A stretch of 64,000 nt of DNA from Pseudidiomarina indica (GTDB taxonomy: Bacteria; Pseudomonadota; Gammaproteobacteria; Enterobacterales; Alteromonadaceae): contig NZ_FMXN01000001.1 of the NCBI RefSeq assembly GCF_900104245.1, positions 1-64,000 on the forward strand, given 5' to 3'. A program made the position numbers and the translations under genes. Positions 42,718-52,027 of this stretch are shown here, piece after piece. How positions within the stretch are numbered: the first letter of the stretch is position 1; every line of letters starts with the position of its first letter. The notes under the pieces were generated by a model. It was not told where the DNA came from. It did not search any database and saw nothing but the letters and a program-made list of their open reading frames with translations.

Positions 42718-45105
42718 ATGAAATTTAGTGAACAGTGGTTACGTACCTGGGTCAATCCTGCATTAGATAGCGTGGCGTTGTCAGAGCAGCTTAGCATGGC
42801 GGGGTTAGAAGTGGATGGCATGGCGCCGGTGGCAGAAGCCTTTCATGGCGTTGTTATTGGTGAAGTGCTCAAGTGCTGGCAACACCCTGATGCAGATAAG
42901 TTGCAAGTCACCGAAGTGAATGTCGGTGCTGAGGAGCCAGTGACGATTGTTTGTGGTGCACCGAATTGCCGCACCGGTCTAAAAGTGGCTGTGGCGACCG
43001 TGGGTGCCGTGTTACCCGGTGACTTTAAAATTAAAAAAGCCAAGCTGCGGGGGCAACCGTCCCATGGCATGTTGTGTTCCAGTTCAGAGCTGGGCCTGAA
43101 TGATGATCATGATGGCATCATTGAACTGCCTGCTGATGCACCCATTGGCATGGATTACCGCGACTACTTACAGCTGGATGACACGGTTCTCGACGTGGAT
43201 TTGACGCCGAACCGCGCGGACTGCTTGGGGCTTCGTGGTATCGCCCGTGAAGTGGGAGTACTGAATCGGTTACCAGTCAATGCGCCAGAAATACTGCCTG
43301 TCGCGGCCCAGCATGACGAGCAGCGTGAGATTGTATTAGATGCACCGGCGGCGTGCCCGCGCTATTTGGGTCGGGTGATTCGCAATATCAATATTGCGGC
43401 GACTACGCCGTTGTGGATGCAAGAACGCTTACGTCGCAGTGGCATTCGTAGCATTGATCCCGTGGTGGATGTTACCAACTATGTGTTGCTAGAGTTAGGG
43501 CATCCAATGCATGCCTTTGACTTAGACCAGTTGCAAGGTGCCATTCATGTGCGTCATGCGGTTGCCAATGAAAAGCTTACCTTATTGGATGGCCAAGAAG
43601 TGACGTTGGCCGATGACGTGTTGGTGATTGCGGATGAACAAAAACCGCTGGCGATGGCCGGGGTATTTGGCGGTGAAGGCAGCGGTGTCACGGCAACCAC
43701 TAAGCATGTGTTTTTAGAGAGTGCTTTCTTTAGTCCGGCGGCAATTGCGGGGCGTGCGCGCCGTTATGGCTTGCATACGGATGCTTCTCATCGCTATGAG
43801 CGCGGTGTGGACCCAGAGTTACAACGCACTGCCATGGAACGTGCCACTGCGTTATTGTTAGAAATCTGCGGGGGCGAAGCAGGGCCGATTACTGAAGCGA
43901 AAAGTGATGAGCACCTGCCGGTTGCACCGCGGGTATCCTTACGTGCAGAGCGTTTAAACAAAGTATTAGGCATTGAGATTGCGGCGGCAGAAGTCACTGA
44001 AATTTTCGAACGCTTAGACTTTACCGTCACAACCACCGAACAGGGATGGGATGTGGTGGTGCCTAGCTTCCGCTTTGACATTCAAATTGAAGAAGATTTA
44101 ATTGAGGAAGTTGCTCGTATTTATGGGTATCACCGTATTCAAGCAGCCGCACCAGCAGCCCAGTTACGGATGATTCCGCGCCGTGAGGGCATGTTAACGC
44201 CAACGCAATTGAAGCGGGTGCTGATTGATCGCGGCTATCAAGAAGCAATTACCTATAGCTTTGTCGACCCCAAACACCAAGCCATGTTGTTCGACGAAGC
44301 GGCAGCATTGACCTTACCTTTTCCAATTTCGTTGGAAATGTCCTCCATGCGCGTCAGCTTGTGGCCAGGTTTAATTGGGGCCGTGGCTCACAACCAGAAG
44401 CGTCAGCAACAAAGCTTGGCTTTCTGTGAAACAGGATTACGTTTTATTCCTGATGAACAGGGTGAGAATGGCGTGATTCAGCAGCCAATGATTGCTGGTA
44501 TTCGGGCCGGGAAAGCCTTCCCAGAGCACTGGCAAGAAGGGGAGCGAGCGGTCGATTTCTTTGATATCAAAGGGGATGTCGAAGCTTTATTGGCCTTAAC
44601 AGGCAATGCGGCTGAGTTCCGTTTTGTGGCGGATCAACACTCCGCGTTGCACCCTGGCCAAAGCGCTGCCATTTTCCGTGGCGAACGCCGAGTGGGTTAC
44701 GTGGGTGCGGTGCATCCCCAATTTGAGAAAGCGTTAGGCTTAAATGGGCGCACCTTTGTGTTTGAAATGGAGTTAGATGCCATCACCCAACGGTCGATTC
44801 CTGTGGCTCAACCGGTGTCGAAATACCCATCCATTCAACGTGACTTAGCAATTGTGGTGAAGGCCTCGATTCCGGCTGGGGAAATTTTTGCTGCCATTGA
44901 AAATATTGGCGTAAATCATTTAGTTGACCTACACTTATTCGATGTTTATCAAGGTGCTGGAGTGGCGGAAGGTTATCGGAGTTTAGCCTTATCCTTGACC
45001 CTGCAACATGCAGAACGCACCCTTGAAGACAATGAAATTAATGCAGCCGTTAAAATGGTTGTTGAGATGTTAACATCTGAATTTGGGGCAACCCTAAGGG
45101 AGTAA
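42718..45105 (+). CDS. pheT: Phenylalanyl-tRNA synthetase beta subunit
   Basis: This 795-aa subunit is full length. It opens with MKFSEQWLRTWVNP, then a tRNA-binding OB domain (about 40-150, CWQHPDADKLQVTEVNVG), B3/4 editing and B5 domains, a class II-like core, and a C-terminal ferredoxin-fold anticodon-binding domain (SKYPSIQRDLAIVV at about 700). It is 16 bp after pheS and 3 bp before ihfA, so all three are one transcript. Confidence 0.97.
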   Translation: MKFSEQWLRTWVNPALDSVALSEQLSMAGLEVDGMAPVAEAFHGVVIGEVLKCWQHPDADKLQVTEVNVGAEEPVTIVCGAPNCRTGLKVAVATVGAVLPGDFKIKKAKLRGQPSHGMLCSSSELGLNDDHDGIIELPADAPIGMDYRDYLQLDDTVLDVDLTPNRADCLGLRGIAREVGVLNRLPVNAPEILPVAAQHDEQREIVLDAPAACPRYLGRVIRNINIAATTPLWMQERLRRSGIRSIDPVVDVTNYVLLELGHPMHAFDLDQLQGAIHVRHAVANEKLTLLDGQEVTLADDVLVIADEQKPLAMAGVFGGEGSGVTATTKHVFLESAFFSPAAIAGRARRYGLHTDASHRYERGVDPELQRTAMERATALLLEICGGEAGPITEAKSDEHLPVAPRVSLRAERLNKVLGIEIAAAEVTEIFERLDFTVTTTEQGWDVVVPSFRFDIQIEEDLIEEVARIYGYHRIQAAAPAAQLRMIPRREGMLTPTQLKRVLIDRGYQEAITYSFVDPKHQAMLFDEAAALTLPFPISLEMSSMRVSLWPGLIGAVAHNQKRQQQSLAFCETGLRFIPDEQGENGVIQQPMIAGIRAGKAFPEHWQEGERAVDFFDIKGDVEALLALTGNAAEFRFVADQHSALHPGQSAAIFRGERRVGYVGAVHPQFEKALGLNGRTFVFEMELDAITQRSIPVAQPVSKYPSIQRDLAIVVKASIPAGEIFAAIENIGVNHLVDLHLFDVYQGAGVAEGYRSLALSLTLQHAERTLEDNEINAAVKMVVEMLTSEFGATLRE

Positions 45106-45108
45106 GCT

Positions 45109-45399
45109 ATGGCGCTGACCAAAGCAGAACTAGCTGAGCACTTATTTATGAAAGTAGGAGTAAGTAAGCGCGACGCCAAAGATCTGGTCGAAAACTTCTT
45201 CGAAGAAATTAGACGTGCGCTAGAGAGTGGTGAAGAAGTCAAGTTATCGGGGTTTGGTAACTTTGAATTGCGTACAAAAAATGAACGACCAGGTCGCAAC
45301 CCTAAAACGGGTGAAGACATTCCGATTTCTGCGCGCCGCGTGGTGACGTTCCGACCAGGACAAAAGCTGAAGCAGCGGGTCAGTAACGCAAAAATCTAA
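45109..45399 (+). CDS. ihfA: Integration host factor alpha subunit
   Basis: This 96-aa DNA-bending protein has the IHF-alpha pattern: [20 protein letters not shown], then [20 protein letters not shown] with the DNA-intercalating proline arm. It forms a heterodimer with IHF-beta. It follows pheT after 3 bp, as in other enterics and alteromonads, and ends at a strong terminator. Confidence 0.97.
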   Translation: MALTKAELAEHLFMKVGVSKRDAKDLVENFFEEIRRALESGEEVKLSGFGNFELRTKNERPGRNPKTGEDIPISARRVVTFRPGQKLKQRVSNAKI

Positions 45400-45416
45400 T
45401 GGCCGTAACACCTTTT

Positions 45417-45444
45417 AAAAAGCCGCTTGATGCGGCTTTTTTTT
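45417..45444 (+). terminator. Rho-independent terminator after ihfA
   Basis: AAAAAGCCGC pairs with GCGGCTTTTT around a short TTGAT loop, followed by eight T's. Confidence 0.9.
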
Positions 45445-45484
45445 CATTCGAACCTGGAACTAAAACCTAGAGGAGAGAGCTGCG

Positions 45485-46297
45485 TTGACGATTCAAGTAG
45501 GCATTAGTGCCTGTTTGCTCGGTGAACGGGTGCGCTATGATGGCGATCACAAACGCTCGAGTTTTTGTGCTGACGAACTGAGTCAGTGGGTGCAGTATGT
45601 GCGGATTTGTCCGGAAGTATCGGCTGGAATGTCGGTGCCACGGCCCACTATTCGACTTGAGCAACATCAGGATAGGGTGCTGGCTGTTATTCCATCCACG
45701 GGGGCGGATGTTACCGATGCGCTTATCGCGGTGGCGGATCGTCATCAACCTCAGCTAGCCGCGCTTAGTGGTTACATCTTATGTACCAAATCGCCAAGCT
45801 GTGGCATGGAGCGGGTTAAATTATTTGATCCTAAAACCAACGCTTATGAACGCGTTGCTCAAGGATTGTTTGCGCGCCGCTTGCAACAGCTCTTTCCTGC
45901 GCTTCCAGTGGAAGAAGATATTCGCTTAGAAGATGCCGTATTACGGGCCAATTTTATGTTGCGGCTGTTTATTTATGCGGGCTGGCAACGGCTTGAGCAG
46001 GGGCTGAGTGCGGCTCAATTGAGAGAATTTCACGCCTGCGTGCGCCCATTACTTACGGCTCAGCCACAGTCATTGGCAGCTTTGGATGAGCTCACAGAGA
46101 AGGCTGCGGCGATGACTCCAGCGCTGCGGGTGAATTATCTAGAGAGTTTGATGAAGGCGTTGTCGAATCCGGCGAACCTTCCTGCGGATTCGAGCAACGC
46201 CTTGGTGCCATTAAACGAGTACTTTGAACGGTATTTACCGCGTGAGCAAGCCGCTGAACTGGCGTGCCTTATTCGTGATTTTCTACCGGTGGCGTAA
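45485..46297 (+). CDS. DUF523/DUF1722 (YbgA-like) protein
   Basis: This 270-aa protein has the DUF523 domain first (about 1-145), with VGISACLLGERVRYDG and ILCTKSPSCGMERV, whose cysteines may bind metal or thiols. A DUF1722-like helical domain follows (about 150-260). E. coli YbgA has the second domain and lies beside the photolyase gene; in this window the photolyase is elsewhere. The start is TTG at 45485 after GGAGAGAG. The last 29 bases overlap the convergent sulP gene. Confidence 0.8.
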   Translation: MTIQVGISACLLGERVRYDGDHKRSSFCADELSQWVQYVRICPEVSAGMSVPRPTIRLEQHQDRVLAVIPSTGADVTDALIAVADRHQPQLAALSGYILCTKSPSCGMERVKLFDPKTNAYERVAQGLFARRLQQLFPALPVEEDIRLEDAVLRANFMLRLFIYAGWQRLEQGLSAAQLREFHACVRPLLTAQPQSLAALDELTEKAAAMTPALRVNYLESLMKALSNPANLPADSSNALVPLNEYFERYLPREQAAELACLIRDFLPVA

Positions 46298-48023
46298 TCC
46301 AGCGGAGCGCCACATCCCGTGCGTGAGAAAGATTTCGACAATAGGTCAAGCGCCCGGTCTGTTTTTTAATGCCAGCACGACTGAGTTTTACCATAAGCCG
46401 TGCTGGTAGCCCCACCATGATTAAGCCCACTCGATCGTGTTGTAACTTATTGACCAATGATTGCAGCGCCACAATGGCAGTCGCATCGATGGTCGGCACA
46501 TCCTGCATATCAAGAATGACCGTTTGGACTTGTTGGTCAATGCCTTGAATGGTAGTGATGGCTTTTTCTGCAACACCAAAGAACAAAGGACCATTCACAT
46601 CGTAGACCATCACTGAGCTAGGTAAACCTTGCGTGGCAGGGTGGGATTCATTACTGCGCGATTGTGAATTGGTAATGGCGGCCATGCGCTGAATAAAGAG
46701 CGCGCCGGCAAGACCAATCCCCACTGCCACGGCAACCACCATGTCAAACAACACGGTTAAGCCGAAACAGACCAATAAAATTGCCACATCACCACCGGGG
46801 GCGTTGCGTACCACTCGCACTACATGGCGTGCTTCACTCATATTCCAAGCGATGATAAAGAGCAGTGCAGCAAGGGCGGCCATTGGCACCATGCCCAGTA
46901 AGCCTGCGAGCGCAAGCACTGCACCCAGAACCACCAGCGAGTGAATTACGGCGGCAATGGGCGAGCGTGCTCCACTGCGAATGCTGGTGGCAGTTCGTGC
47001 CAACGCCGCCGTTGCGGTAATTCCTCCGAAGAAGGGGGCAACAATGTTCCCAAGCCCTTGGCCAACTAACTCCGCATTAGGGTCGTGCTTGGTTTTGGTT
47101 AAGCCGTCGGCAATCACGGCGCAGAGGAGTGATTCAATGGCCCCTAAAATGGCGATGGCAAAGGCCGGTCCTGCTAAGTCGACAATTAAGCTGAAATTAA
47201 CCACGAGTGGCTGGCCATCCGGACCGGGTAAGGTCCAGGGGGCGGTAAAGCTGGGTGGGATTGGCGGGATCCCATAGCCAGTTACACCATCTACGCTCCA
47301 GGTGAAGCGCGAGGCAATGGTATCGATGAGTTGTCCATCAACACTTGAATTCAGCCAATACCCTAAAACTGCTGCCGCAACTAAGCCAATTAAGGGGGCG
47401 GGGATCGGCAGGTTTAATCGTGGCCAAAAAATCAATAGCGCCAAGGTCGCCACGCCAATGCCAAGCTCGTAATAATCGAGTGATGGCAGGGCGAAGACGA
47501 GATGAATCATGTTGGCTAAGAAGTGATCGCCATTTTCATCCACGGTTAATCCTAGAAAATCGGGGATCTGCATGCTGGCAATGACCACGGCAATCCCGGC
47601 GGTAAAACCGAGTACCACGGGGTAAGGCACAAACTGAATCAAGCGTCCCATGCGGGCGAGGCCTAAGATCACTAAGATGAGTCCTGCCATCATGGTGGCG
47701 ATTAACAAACCGCCTAGGCCATATTGCTGCACAATGGGGAACAGGATCACCACGAAAGCCGCTGTGGGGCCTGACACGTTATAGCGTGAGCCACCGGTGA
47801 TGGCGATAATGGCCCCCGCGACAATGGCGGTGTAAAGCCCGTGTTGGGGCGGCACACCGGTGGCGATAGCAAGAGCCATTGACAGGGGAAGTGCCACGGT
47901 CCCGATGGTCAACCCCGCGAGAATATCTTGACGCAAATCAGCGAGGCCGTAACCACTTTGCCAGGCTGCTCGAATCCCACTAAAGATTGGAATAGAAAAT
48001 TTCGAACGACGTCGTTTTGCCAT
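46269..48023 (-). CDS. SulP-family anion transporter with STAS domain
   Basis: This 584-aa inner-membrane protein has about 11-12 membrane helices, with LADLRQDILAGLTIGTVALP (about 27-46), SRYNVSGPTAAFVVILFPIV (about 83-102) and an NPNAELVGQGLGNIVAPFFGG-like segment in the middle. A C-terminal STAS domain follows (about 455-565; VILDMQDVPTIDATAIVALQ). SulP proteins move sulfate, bicarbonate or C4-dicarboxylates; the substrate here cannot be read from sequence. Single gene. Confidence 0.9.
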   Translation of the reverse strand: MAKRRRSKFSIPIFSGIRAAWQSGYGLADLRQDILAGLTIGTVALPLSMALAIATGVPPQHGLYTAIVAGAIIAITGGSRYNVSGPTAAFVVILFPIVQQYGLGGLLIATMMAGLILVILGLARMGRLIQFVPYPVVLGFTAGIAVVIASMQIPDFLGLTVDENGDHFLANMIHLVFALPSLDYYELGIGVATLALLIFWPRLNLPIPAPLIGLVAAAVLGYWLNSSVDGQLIDTIASRFTWSVDGVTGYGIPPIPPSFTAPWTLPGPDGQPLVVNFSLIVDLAGPAFAIAILGAIESLLCAVIADGLTKTKHDPNAELVGQGLGNIVAPFFGGITATAALARTATSIRSGARSPIAAVIHSLVVLGAVLALAGLLGMVPMAALAALLFIIAWNMSEARHVVRVVRNAPGGDVAILLVCFGLTVLFDMVVAVAVGIGLAGALFIQRMAAITNSQSRSNESHPATQGLPSSVMVYDVNGPLFFGVAEKAITTIQGIDQQVQTVILDMQDVPTIDATAIVALQSLVNKLQHDRVGLIMVGLPARLMVKLSRAGIKKQTGRLTYCRNLSHARDVALRWITPPVENHE

Positions 48024-48097
48024 AGGGTGTGCTACTTCCTGTACCAGAATGAACGAAAATTGGGGTGAAAACAGAGTCTTATTATAGCAAATTCGAC

Positions 48098-48127
48098 AAA
48101 AAAGCCGACCTCTTGCGGTCGGCTTTT
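48098..48127 (-). terminator. Terminator of the Lys/Ala-rich gene
   Basis: AAAAGCCGACC pairs with GGTCGGCTTTT around TCTTGC. On the minus strand it ends in a T-run 34 bp after the stop at 48161. Confidence 0.85.
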
Positions 48128-48160
48128 GAACATCACGAGCACTGATCGGCCCGAGTTATT

Positions 48161-48535
48161 TTAAGAGTCATAGCCGCGCGGTAGGCGGGAAAGTGTCGGT
48201 TGTTCTTCGAGCCGTTGGAGCCATAGCTCTTTTGCCGTCAGCCCATCTTTGTTGCTGCTGACAATTTTGACGCTAGCCGGTGGCGTCGTTGCCACTGGTT
48301 TGGCGGCTGCTTTTTTAGCTGGAGCTGCTTTTGGCTTAGCTGTTTTAGTAGCAGCATTACCTGCCTCGGCGGATAAAGCACTCGCTTCTTCTGCTAATTG
48401 CGCTAGGCGCATATTTTTGCCACCATTGACGCTATACCATCCAGCATTGGCTTCGATGGTTGGCTTCGTGCCATGACGTTGTTGGTACGCTGCAGTATAA
48501 TCAGCAAGTACTTGGTCCTTATCAAGTTTGCTCAT
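48161..48535 (-). CDS. Hypothetical Lys/Ala-rich linker protein
   Basis: This 124-aa cytosolic protein has a structured N-terminal part (residues 1-52; YQQRHGTKPTIEANAGWYSV), an alanine, lysine and proline-rich linker (about 60-85; AKPKAAPAKKAAAKPVA) and a short C-terminal part (GLTAKELWLQRLEEQPTLSRL). The low-complexity linker resembles those of histone-like or nucleoid proteins, but the family is not recognised. It has its own terminator and stands alone. Confidence 0.72.
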   Translation of the reverse strand: MSKLDKDQVLADYTAAYQQRHGTKPTIEANAGWYSVNGGKNMRLAQLAEEASALSAEAGNAATKTAKPKAAPAKKAAAKPVATTPPASVKIVSSNKDGLTAKELWLQRLEEQPTLSRLPRGYDS

Positions 48536-48681
48536 GGATTTTATCCTATCGCTAAGTCAAGAATGAATGTGTAGCTTTTTTATACCGTGTTTTTAACGAA
48601 TTGTCTAATTTACGCTCCTAAAATGTAGGAAATTAGCAAAAAATGTGGTGATCACCCACTAAAAGATGAGAAGAGGTCAAC

Positions 48682-49437
48682 GTGCGACGTTCTGAATTGC
48701 AGGATTATCTCAATGAATTGCTCGACGTGGAGCGGATTCGTGATTATTGCCCCAATGGTTTACAAGTGGAAGGGCGGGACGAAATTCAAACCATCGTCAC
48801 TGGCGTGACGGCGAGCCAAGCCTTGCTTGATCAGGCGGTGGTACTACAAGCTGACGCGGTGTTGGTTCACCATGGTTACTTTTGGAAAAGCGAACCTGCG
48901 GTGATTGTTGGCATGAAACAGCGCCGGATTAAAACCTTGCTGCAAGCTGACATCAACCTTTTTGCTTACCACTTGCCCTTAGATGTGCACAGCGATTTGG
49001 GCAACAACGCACAACTGGCGAAATTATTTGGTTGGGGAACCCCGCAACCTTTGCATACGGCCGATCCATTAGGGGTGGTGATGGGCAGCACCTTGCTGGA
49101 CCCCATGAGTTCGGTGGAATTAGCGCAGCACATTGAACAGTGCTTGCAGCGTCCATTAACGGTACGTATTGATTGTGACCAGCCGATCCGTCGCATCGCC
49201 TGGTGCTCCGGAGGCGGGCAAAGCTACATTGACCATGCCGCTGCCGCAGGCTTTGATGCCTTTTTAAGTGGCGAAATCTCGGAACAAACCACCCATAGCG
49301 CGCGTGAGCAAGGGGTGGCGTATTTCGCGGCAGGTCACCATGCTACTGAGCGCTATGGCATTCGTGCGTTAGGGGAACATCTGGCCCAACGCTTTGGCTT
49401 GACCCATCACTTTATCGATATTGAGAACCCTGCTTAA
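48682..49437 (+). CDS. Nif3-family dinuclear metal protein (YbgI-like)
   Basis: This 251-aa protein belongs to the Nif3/YbgI family of hexameric dinuclear-metal proteins, possibly GTP cyclohydrolase I type 2. Metal-ligand regions are LVHHGYFWK (about 60-68), AYHLPLDVHSDLGNN (about 94-108) and AGHHATERYGIRAL (near the C-terminus). The start is GTG at 48682 after AGAGG. It overlaps cmoM by one base (TAATG). Confidence 0.9.
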   Translation: MRRSELQDYLNELLDVERIRDYCPNGLQVEGRDEIQTIVTGVTASQALLDQAVVLQADAVLVHHGYFWKSEPAVIVGMKQRRIKTLLQADINLFAYHLPLDVHSDLGNNAQLAKLFGWGTPQPLHTADPLGVVMGSTLLDPMSSVELAQHIEQCLQRPLTVRIDCDQPIRRIAWCSGGGQSYIDHAAAAGFDAFLSGEISEQTTHSAREQGVAYFAAGHHATERYGIRALGEHLAQRFGLTHHFIDIENPA

Positions 49438-50210
49438 TGAAACAGCGTGATCAAAGTTTTGATGGGATCACTCAAAAGTTCTCCAAGAGTATCTATCACA
49501 CCAATAAAGGCCGCCTTCGGTTGGCGGTCTTACAGCGTGACTTAGCGTCTTGGGTGCCTGCTGCAACTCAGGAACGCCTGCCCCGTGTACTTGATGTGGG
49601 CGGCGGCTTGGGGCAGCTATCCATGTTGTTTGCCGCAGCGGGCTGCGAAGTCACCCATACTGATATATCGGCAGAAATTGTGGCCCAAGCGCAGCAGCTG
49701 CATGCTGAACATGGCCTGAGCGAGCGTTATTGTTACGAAGTGGCGCCGCTGCAGCAATTGCCTGATTGTTTAACCGATCAGTATGACATTGTGTTGTGTC
49801 ATGCGGTGCTTGAATGGTTGGCGGAGCCAGAGGCTGCAATTGCCACTTTAAAGCAGTTATTGGCACCCCAAGGGCGGCTGTCGCTTATGTTTTATAACCG
49901 CGATGCCAAGGTGTTAGCCAATATTATTTTCGGTAATTTCGATTACGTAAAAGCCGATTTAACGGTGAAGAAAACCGTGCGCATGAGTCCGCAGCAACCG
50001 CTGGAACCGGGAGCCGTGGCCGACTGGTTGGCTGTCCAGCAGCTGCAAGTGGTGGCGAAAACAGGTGTTCGCTGTTTTCATGATTATTTGCGCAACCAAG
50101 CCGATCAACAGCGGTTTGACGAATTATTAGAATTGGAATTGTGCTACAACCAACAACCGCCATTTGTTGATATCGGGCGTTATCTCCATTGGCAGATTAT
50201 CCATGCCTGA
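49437..50210 (+). CDS. cmoM: tRNA cmo5U methyltransferase CmoM
   Basis: This 257-aa SAM-dependent enzyme matches CmoM closely: QRDQSFDGITQKFSKSIYHT at the start, VLDVGGGLGQLSML (SAM site), LCHAVLEWLAEP (about 120-131), SLMFYNRDAKVLANIIFGNF and TGVRCFHDYLRNQ. CmoM methylates the carboxyl of 5-carboxymethoxyuridine at the wobble base of tRNAs, after CmoA and CmoB. It is translationally coupled to nif3 upstream and overlaps the lipid kinase gene downstream. Confidence 0.9.
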   Translation: MKQRDQSFDGITQKFSKSIYHTNKGRLRLAVLQRDLASWVPAATQERLPRVLDVGGGLGQLSMLFAAAGCEVTHTDISAEIVAQAQQLHAEHGLSERYCYEVAPLQQLPDCLTDQYDIVLCHAVLEWLAEPEAAIATLKQLLAPQGRLSLMFYNRDAKVLANIIFGNFDYVKADLTVKKTVRMSPQQPLEPGAVADWLAVQQLQVVAKTGVRCFHDYLRNQADQQRFDELLELELCYNQQPPFVDIGRYLHWQIIHA

Positions 50211-51105
50211 TCGGGTTGTCGTTATTTATACCAACCAACTCAGTGCCAAAGCGCGCCGCTATCGTCAACGTTACGATGACTTTTTTCGTGCTCAAGGCAA
50301 TCGAGTTGTGCAGCTGGCGAGTACGGCTGATCGTGCCGTCGATCATGAGCAGCTGCTCACCTTGTTGTCGACTGCCCATGAGTGTGTTGCCATTGGTGGC
50401 GATGGCACGGTAAATATTGCGGTGAATGCGTTGTTGGCCAGTCAGCGCAGTGCCGCTGTCTCGTTAACGGTCATTGGGGTTGGTACGGGCAATGACTTTG
50501 CGCGCGATCACGGGTTGCAACACTGGCGGTGGCGGCTGGAACAGCCTGTGCCGAACTGCCGTTGGGAAGCGCTGGGCTTGGTTCAAACTCCACAAGGTTC
50601 ACGGTACTTTGTCAATCATGTTGGTACTGGGTTGAGTGTGGATGTGATGAAGTTACAACCCCGCTGGATGAAATATCAGTTGGGGGCATTGAGTTACTTT
50701 GTCGCATTGCTGCGTTATTTGTTTGGGCCGCGAGCGAACCGTAGCCGAATTCCGCGCCAGTCGAGTTGGGACCAAGGCCAATTTGTTGCGCTAGGTCGCT
50801 ACTTGGGTGGCGGATTTTGTGTGCATCCCACGGCGGATCGCACCCATGCCTCCTTGCGTGGCATTTTTATTCCTGAGCTCTCTCGTTGGCAATTATTCAA
50901 AGCGTTGCGCTGCGTATTGCAAGGGCGTTTGGAGCAAGCCGAAGCGATTGAGTTGCAGCATGCGGCGGATGGGGCTCATATTACTATTGGTGCCGCTGGG
51001 GCGCTGCTGGAACTGGATGGGGATAACTACGAACAAGGTCCTGCCCAAGTCACAGTGGTCCCGCAAGCAATCCAAGTGAATTATATCAATCAGAGGAGAG
51101 GCTAA
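50203..51105 (+). CDS. Diacylglycerol kinase-like lipid kinase
   Basis: This 300-aa protein has the DAGK catalytic domain: VVVIYTNQLSAKARRY at the start, VAIGGDGTVNIAVNALL (about 66-82) and VIGVGTGNDFARDHGL (about 94-109). It probably phosphorylates a membrane lipid such as diacylglycerol, in the manner of YegS; no specific substrate can be read. ATG 50203 overlaps the end of cmoM by 8 bases; an earlier start at 50164 would lie deeper within it. Confidence 0.85.
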   Translation: MPDRVVVIYTNQLSAKARRYRQRYDDFFRAQGNRVVQLASTADRAVDHEQLLTLLSTAHECVAIGGDGTVNIAVNALLASQRSAAVSLTVIGVGTGNDFARDHGLQHWRWRLEQPVPNCRWEALGLVQTPQGSRYFVNHVGTGLSVDVMKLQPRWMKYQLGALSYFVALLRYLFGPRANRSRIPRQSSWDQGQFVALGRYLGGGFCVHPTADRTHASLRGIFIPELSRWQLFKALRCVLQGRLEQAEAIELQHAADGAHITIGAAGALLELDGDNYEQGPAQVTVVPQAIQVNYINQRRG

Positions 51106-51974
51106 TGGCAATCACATGTGCGTTTATTGGATTGGGGGTGATGGGCTACCCGATGGCGGGACACCTCCAACAAAGTGGCTATGCCACCACGGTCTACAAC
51201 CGTACTCAGGCCAAAGCAGAACAGTGGGTGCAAGAATATGGGGGCACGATGGCAGCAACCCCAGCCGCTGCAGCTGAAGGCAAGCAAGTGGTGATGCTCT
51301 GTGTGGGCAACGACGATGACGTGCGGAGTGTGGTTTATGGCGAGCAGGGCGTGCTGAGCAGCATGACCGCTGGTAGCATTTTGATTGACCATACCACCGC
51401 ATCCGCTGAGTTGGCGCGTGAGTTGAGCCAGGCGGCAGCGGAGCGCGGCATCCTATTTTTAGATGCGCCCGTATCGGGTGGTCAACAAGGGGCGGTGAAT
51501 GGGGTGCTGACTGCCATGATTGGCGGTGATGAAGCAGCCTTGGAGCAAGTTCGCGAGGTGTTGGCCTGTTACGCAAAAACAATGCAATACATGGGTAGTG
51601 CGGGAAATGGTCAATTGGCCAAAATGGTCAATCAGGTTTGCATTGCCGGGGTGGTGCAAGGGTTGGCGGAAGGGCTCCAACTGGCGCGTAAAGTCGGGCT
51701 CGACCCGGATGCGTTGATTCAAGCCATCAGTCAAGGTGCGGCTGGTTCTTGGCAAATGGTCAATCGTTATAAAACCATGTGGCAAGGCGAGTATGAGCAT
51801 GGATTTGCCGTGGATTGGATGCGGAAAGATTTAAAAATTGTGCTCGAAGAAGCCGAACGCCAACGTATTAGTATGCCGCTCACAGCTTTGGTGGATCAGT
51901 TTTACGGCGAGGTGCAGAAAATGGGCGGCTCTCGTTGGGATACCTCAAGCTTATTAGCACGACTGGAAAAATAA
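51105..51974 (+). CDS. NAD(P)-dependent beta-hydroxyacid dehydrogenase
   Basis: This 289-aa enzyme belongs to the 3-hydroxyisobutyrate/tartronate-semialdehyde reductase family. FIGLGVMGYPMAGHL (about 6-20) binds the cofactor, FLDAPVSGGQQGAVNG (about 118-133) is the substrate loop, and the catalytic lysine is in NGQLAKMVNQ (about 172). Substrate is not clear. It overlaps the lipid kinase by one base (TAATG) and ends the nif3-cmoM operon at a strong terminator. Confidence 0.9.
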   Translation: MAITCAFIGLGVMGYPMAGHLQQSGYATTVYNRTQAKAEQWVQEYGGTMAATPAAAAEGKQVVMLCVGNDDDVRSVVYGEQGVLSSMTAGSILIDHTTASAELARELSQAAAERGILFLDAPVSGGQQGAVNGVLTAMIGGDEAALEQVREVLACYAKTMQYMGSAGNGQLAKMVNQVCIAGVVQGLAEGLQLARKVGLDPDALIQAISQGAAGSWQMVNRYKTMWQGEYEHGFAVDWMRKDLKIVLEEAERQRISMPLTALVDQFYGEVQKMGGSRWDTSSLLARLEK

Positions 51975-51980
51975 GCATAA

Positions 51981-52008
51981 AAAAACCCCAGTTTAAACTG
52001 GGGTTTTT
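51981..52008. terminator. Bidirectional terminator
   Basis: A perfect 28-base palindrome, A-runs and CCCCAG on one side, CTGGGG and T-runs on the other. It serves both the dehydrogenase gene and the convergent DUF1329 gene. Confidence 0.92.
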
Positions 52009-52027
52009 GTTTATCGTCAAGCGATGC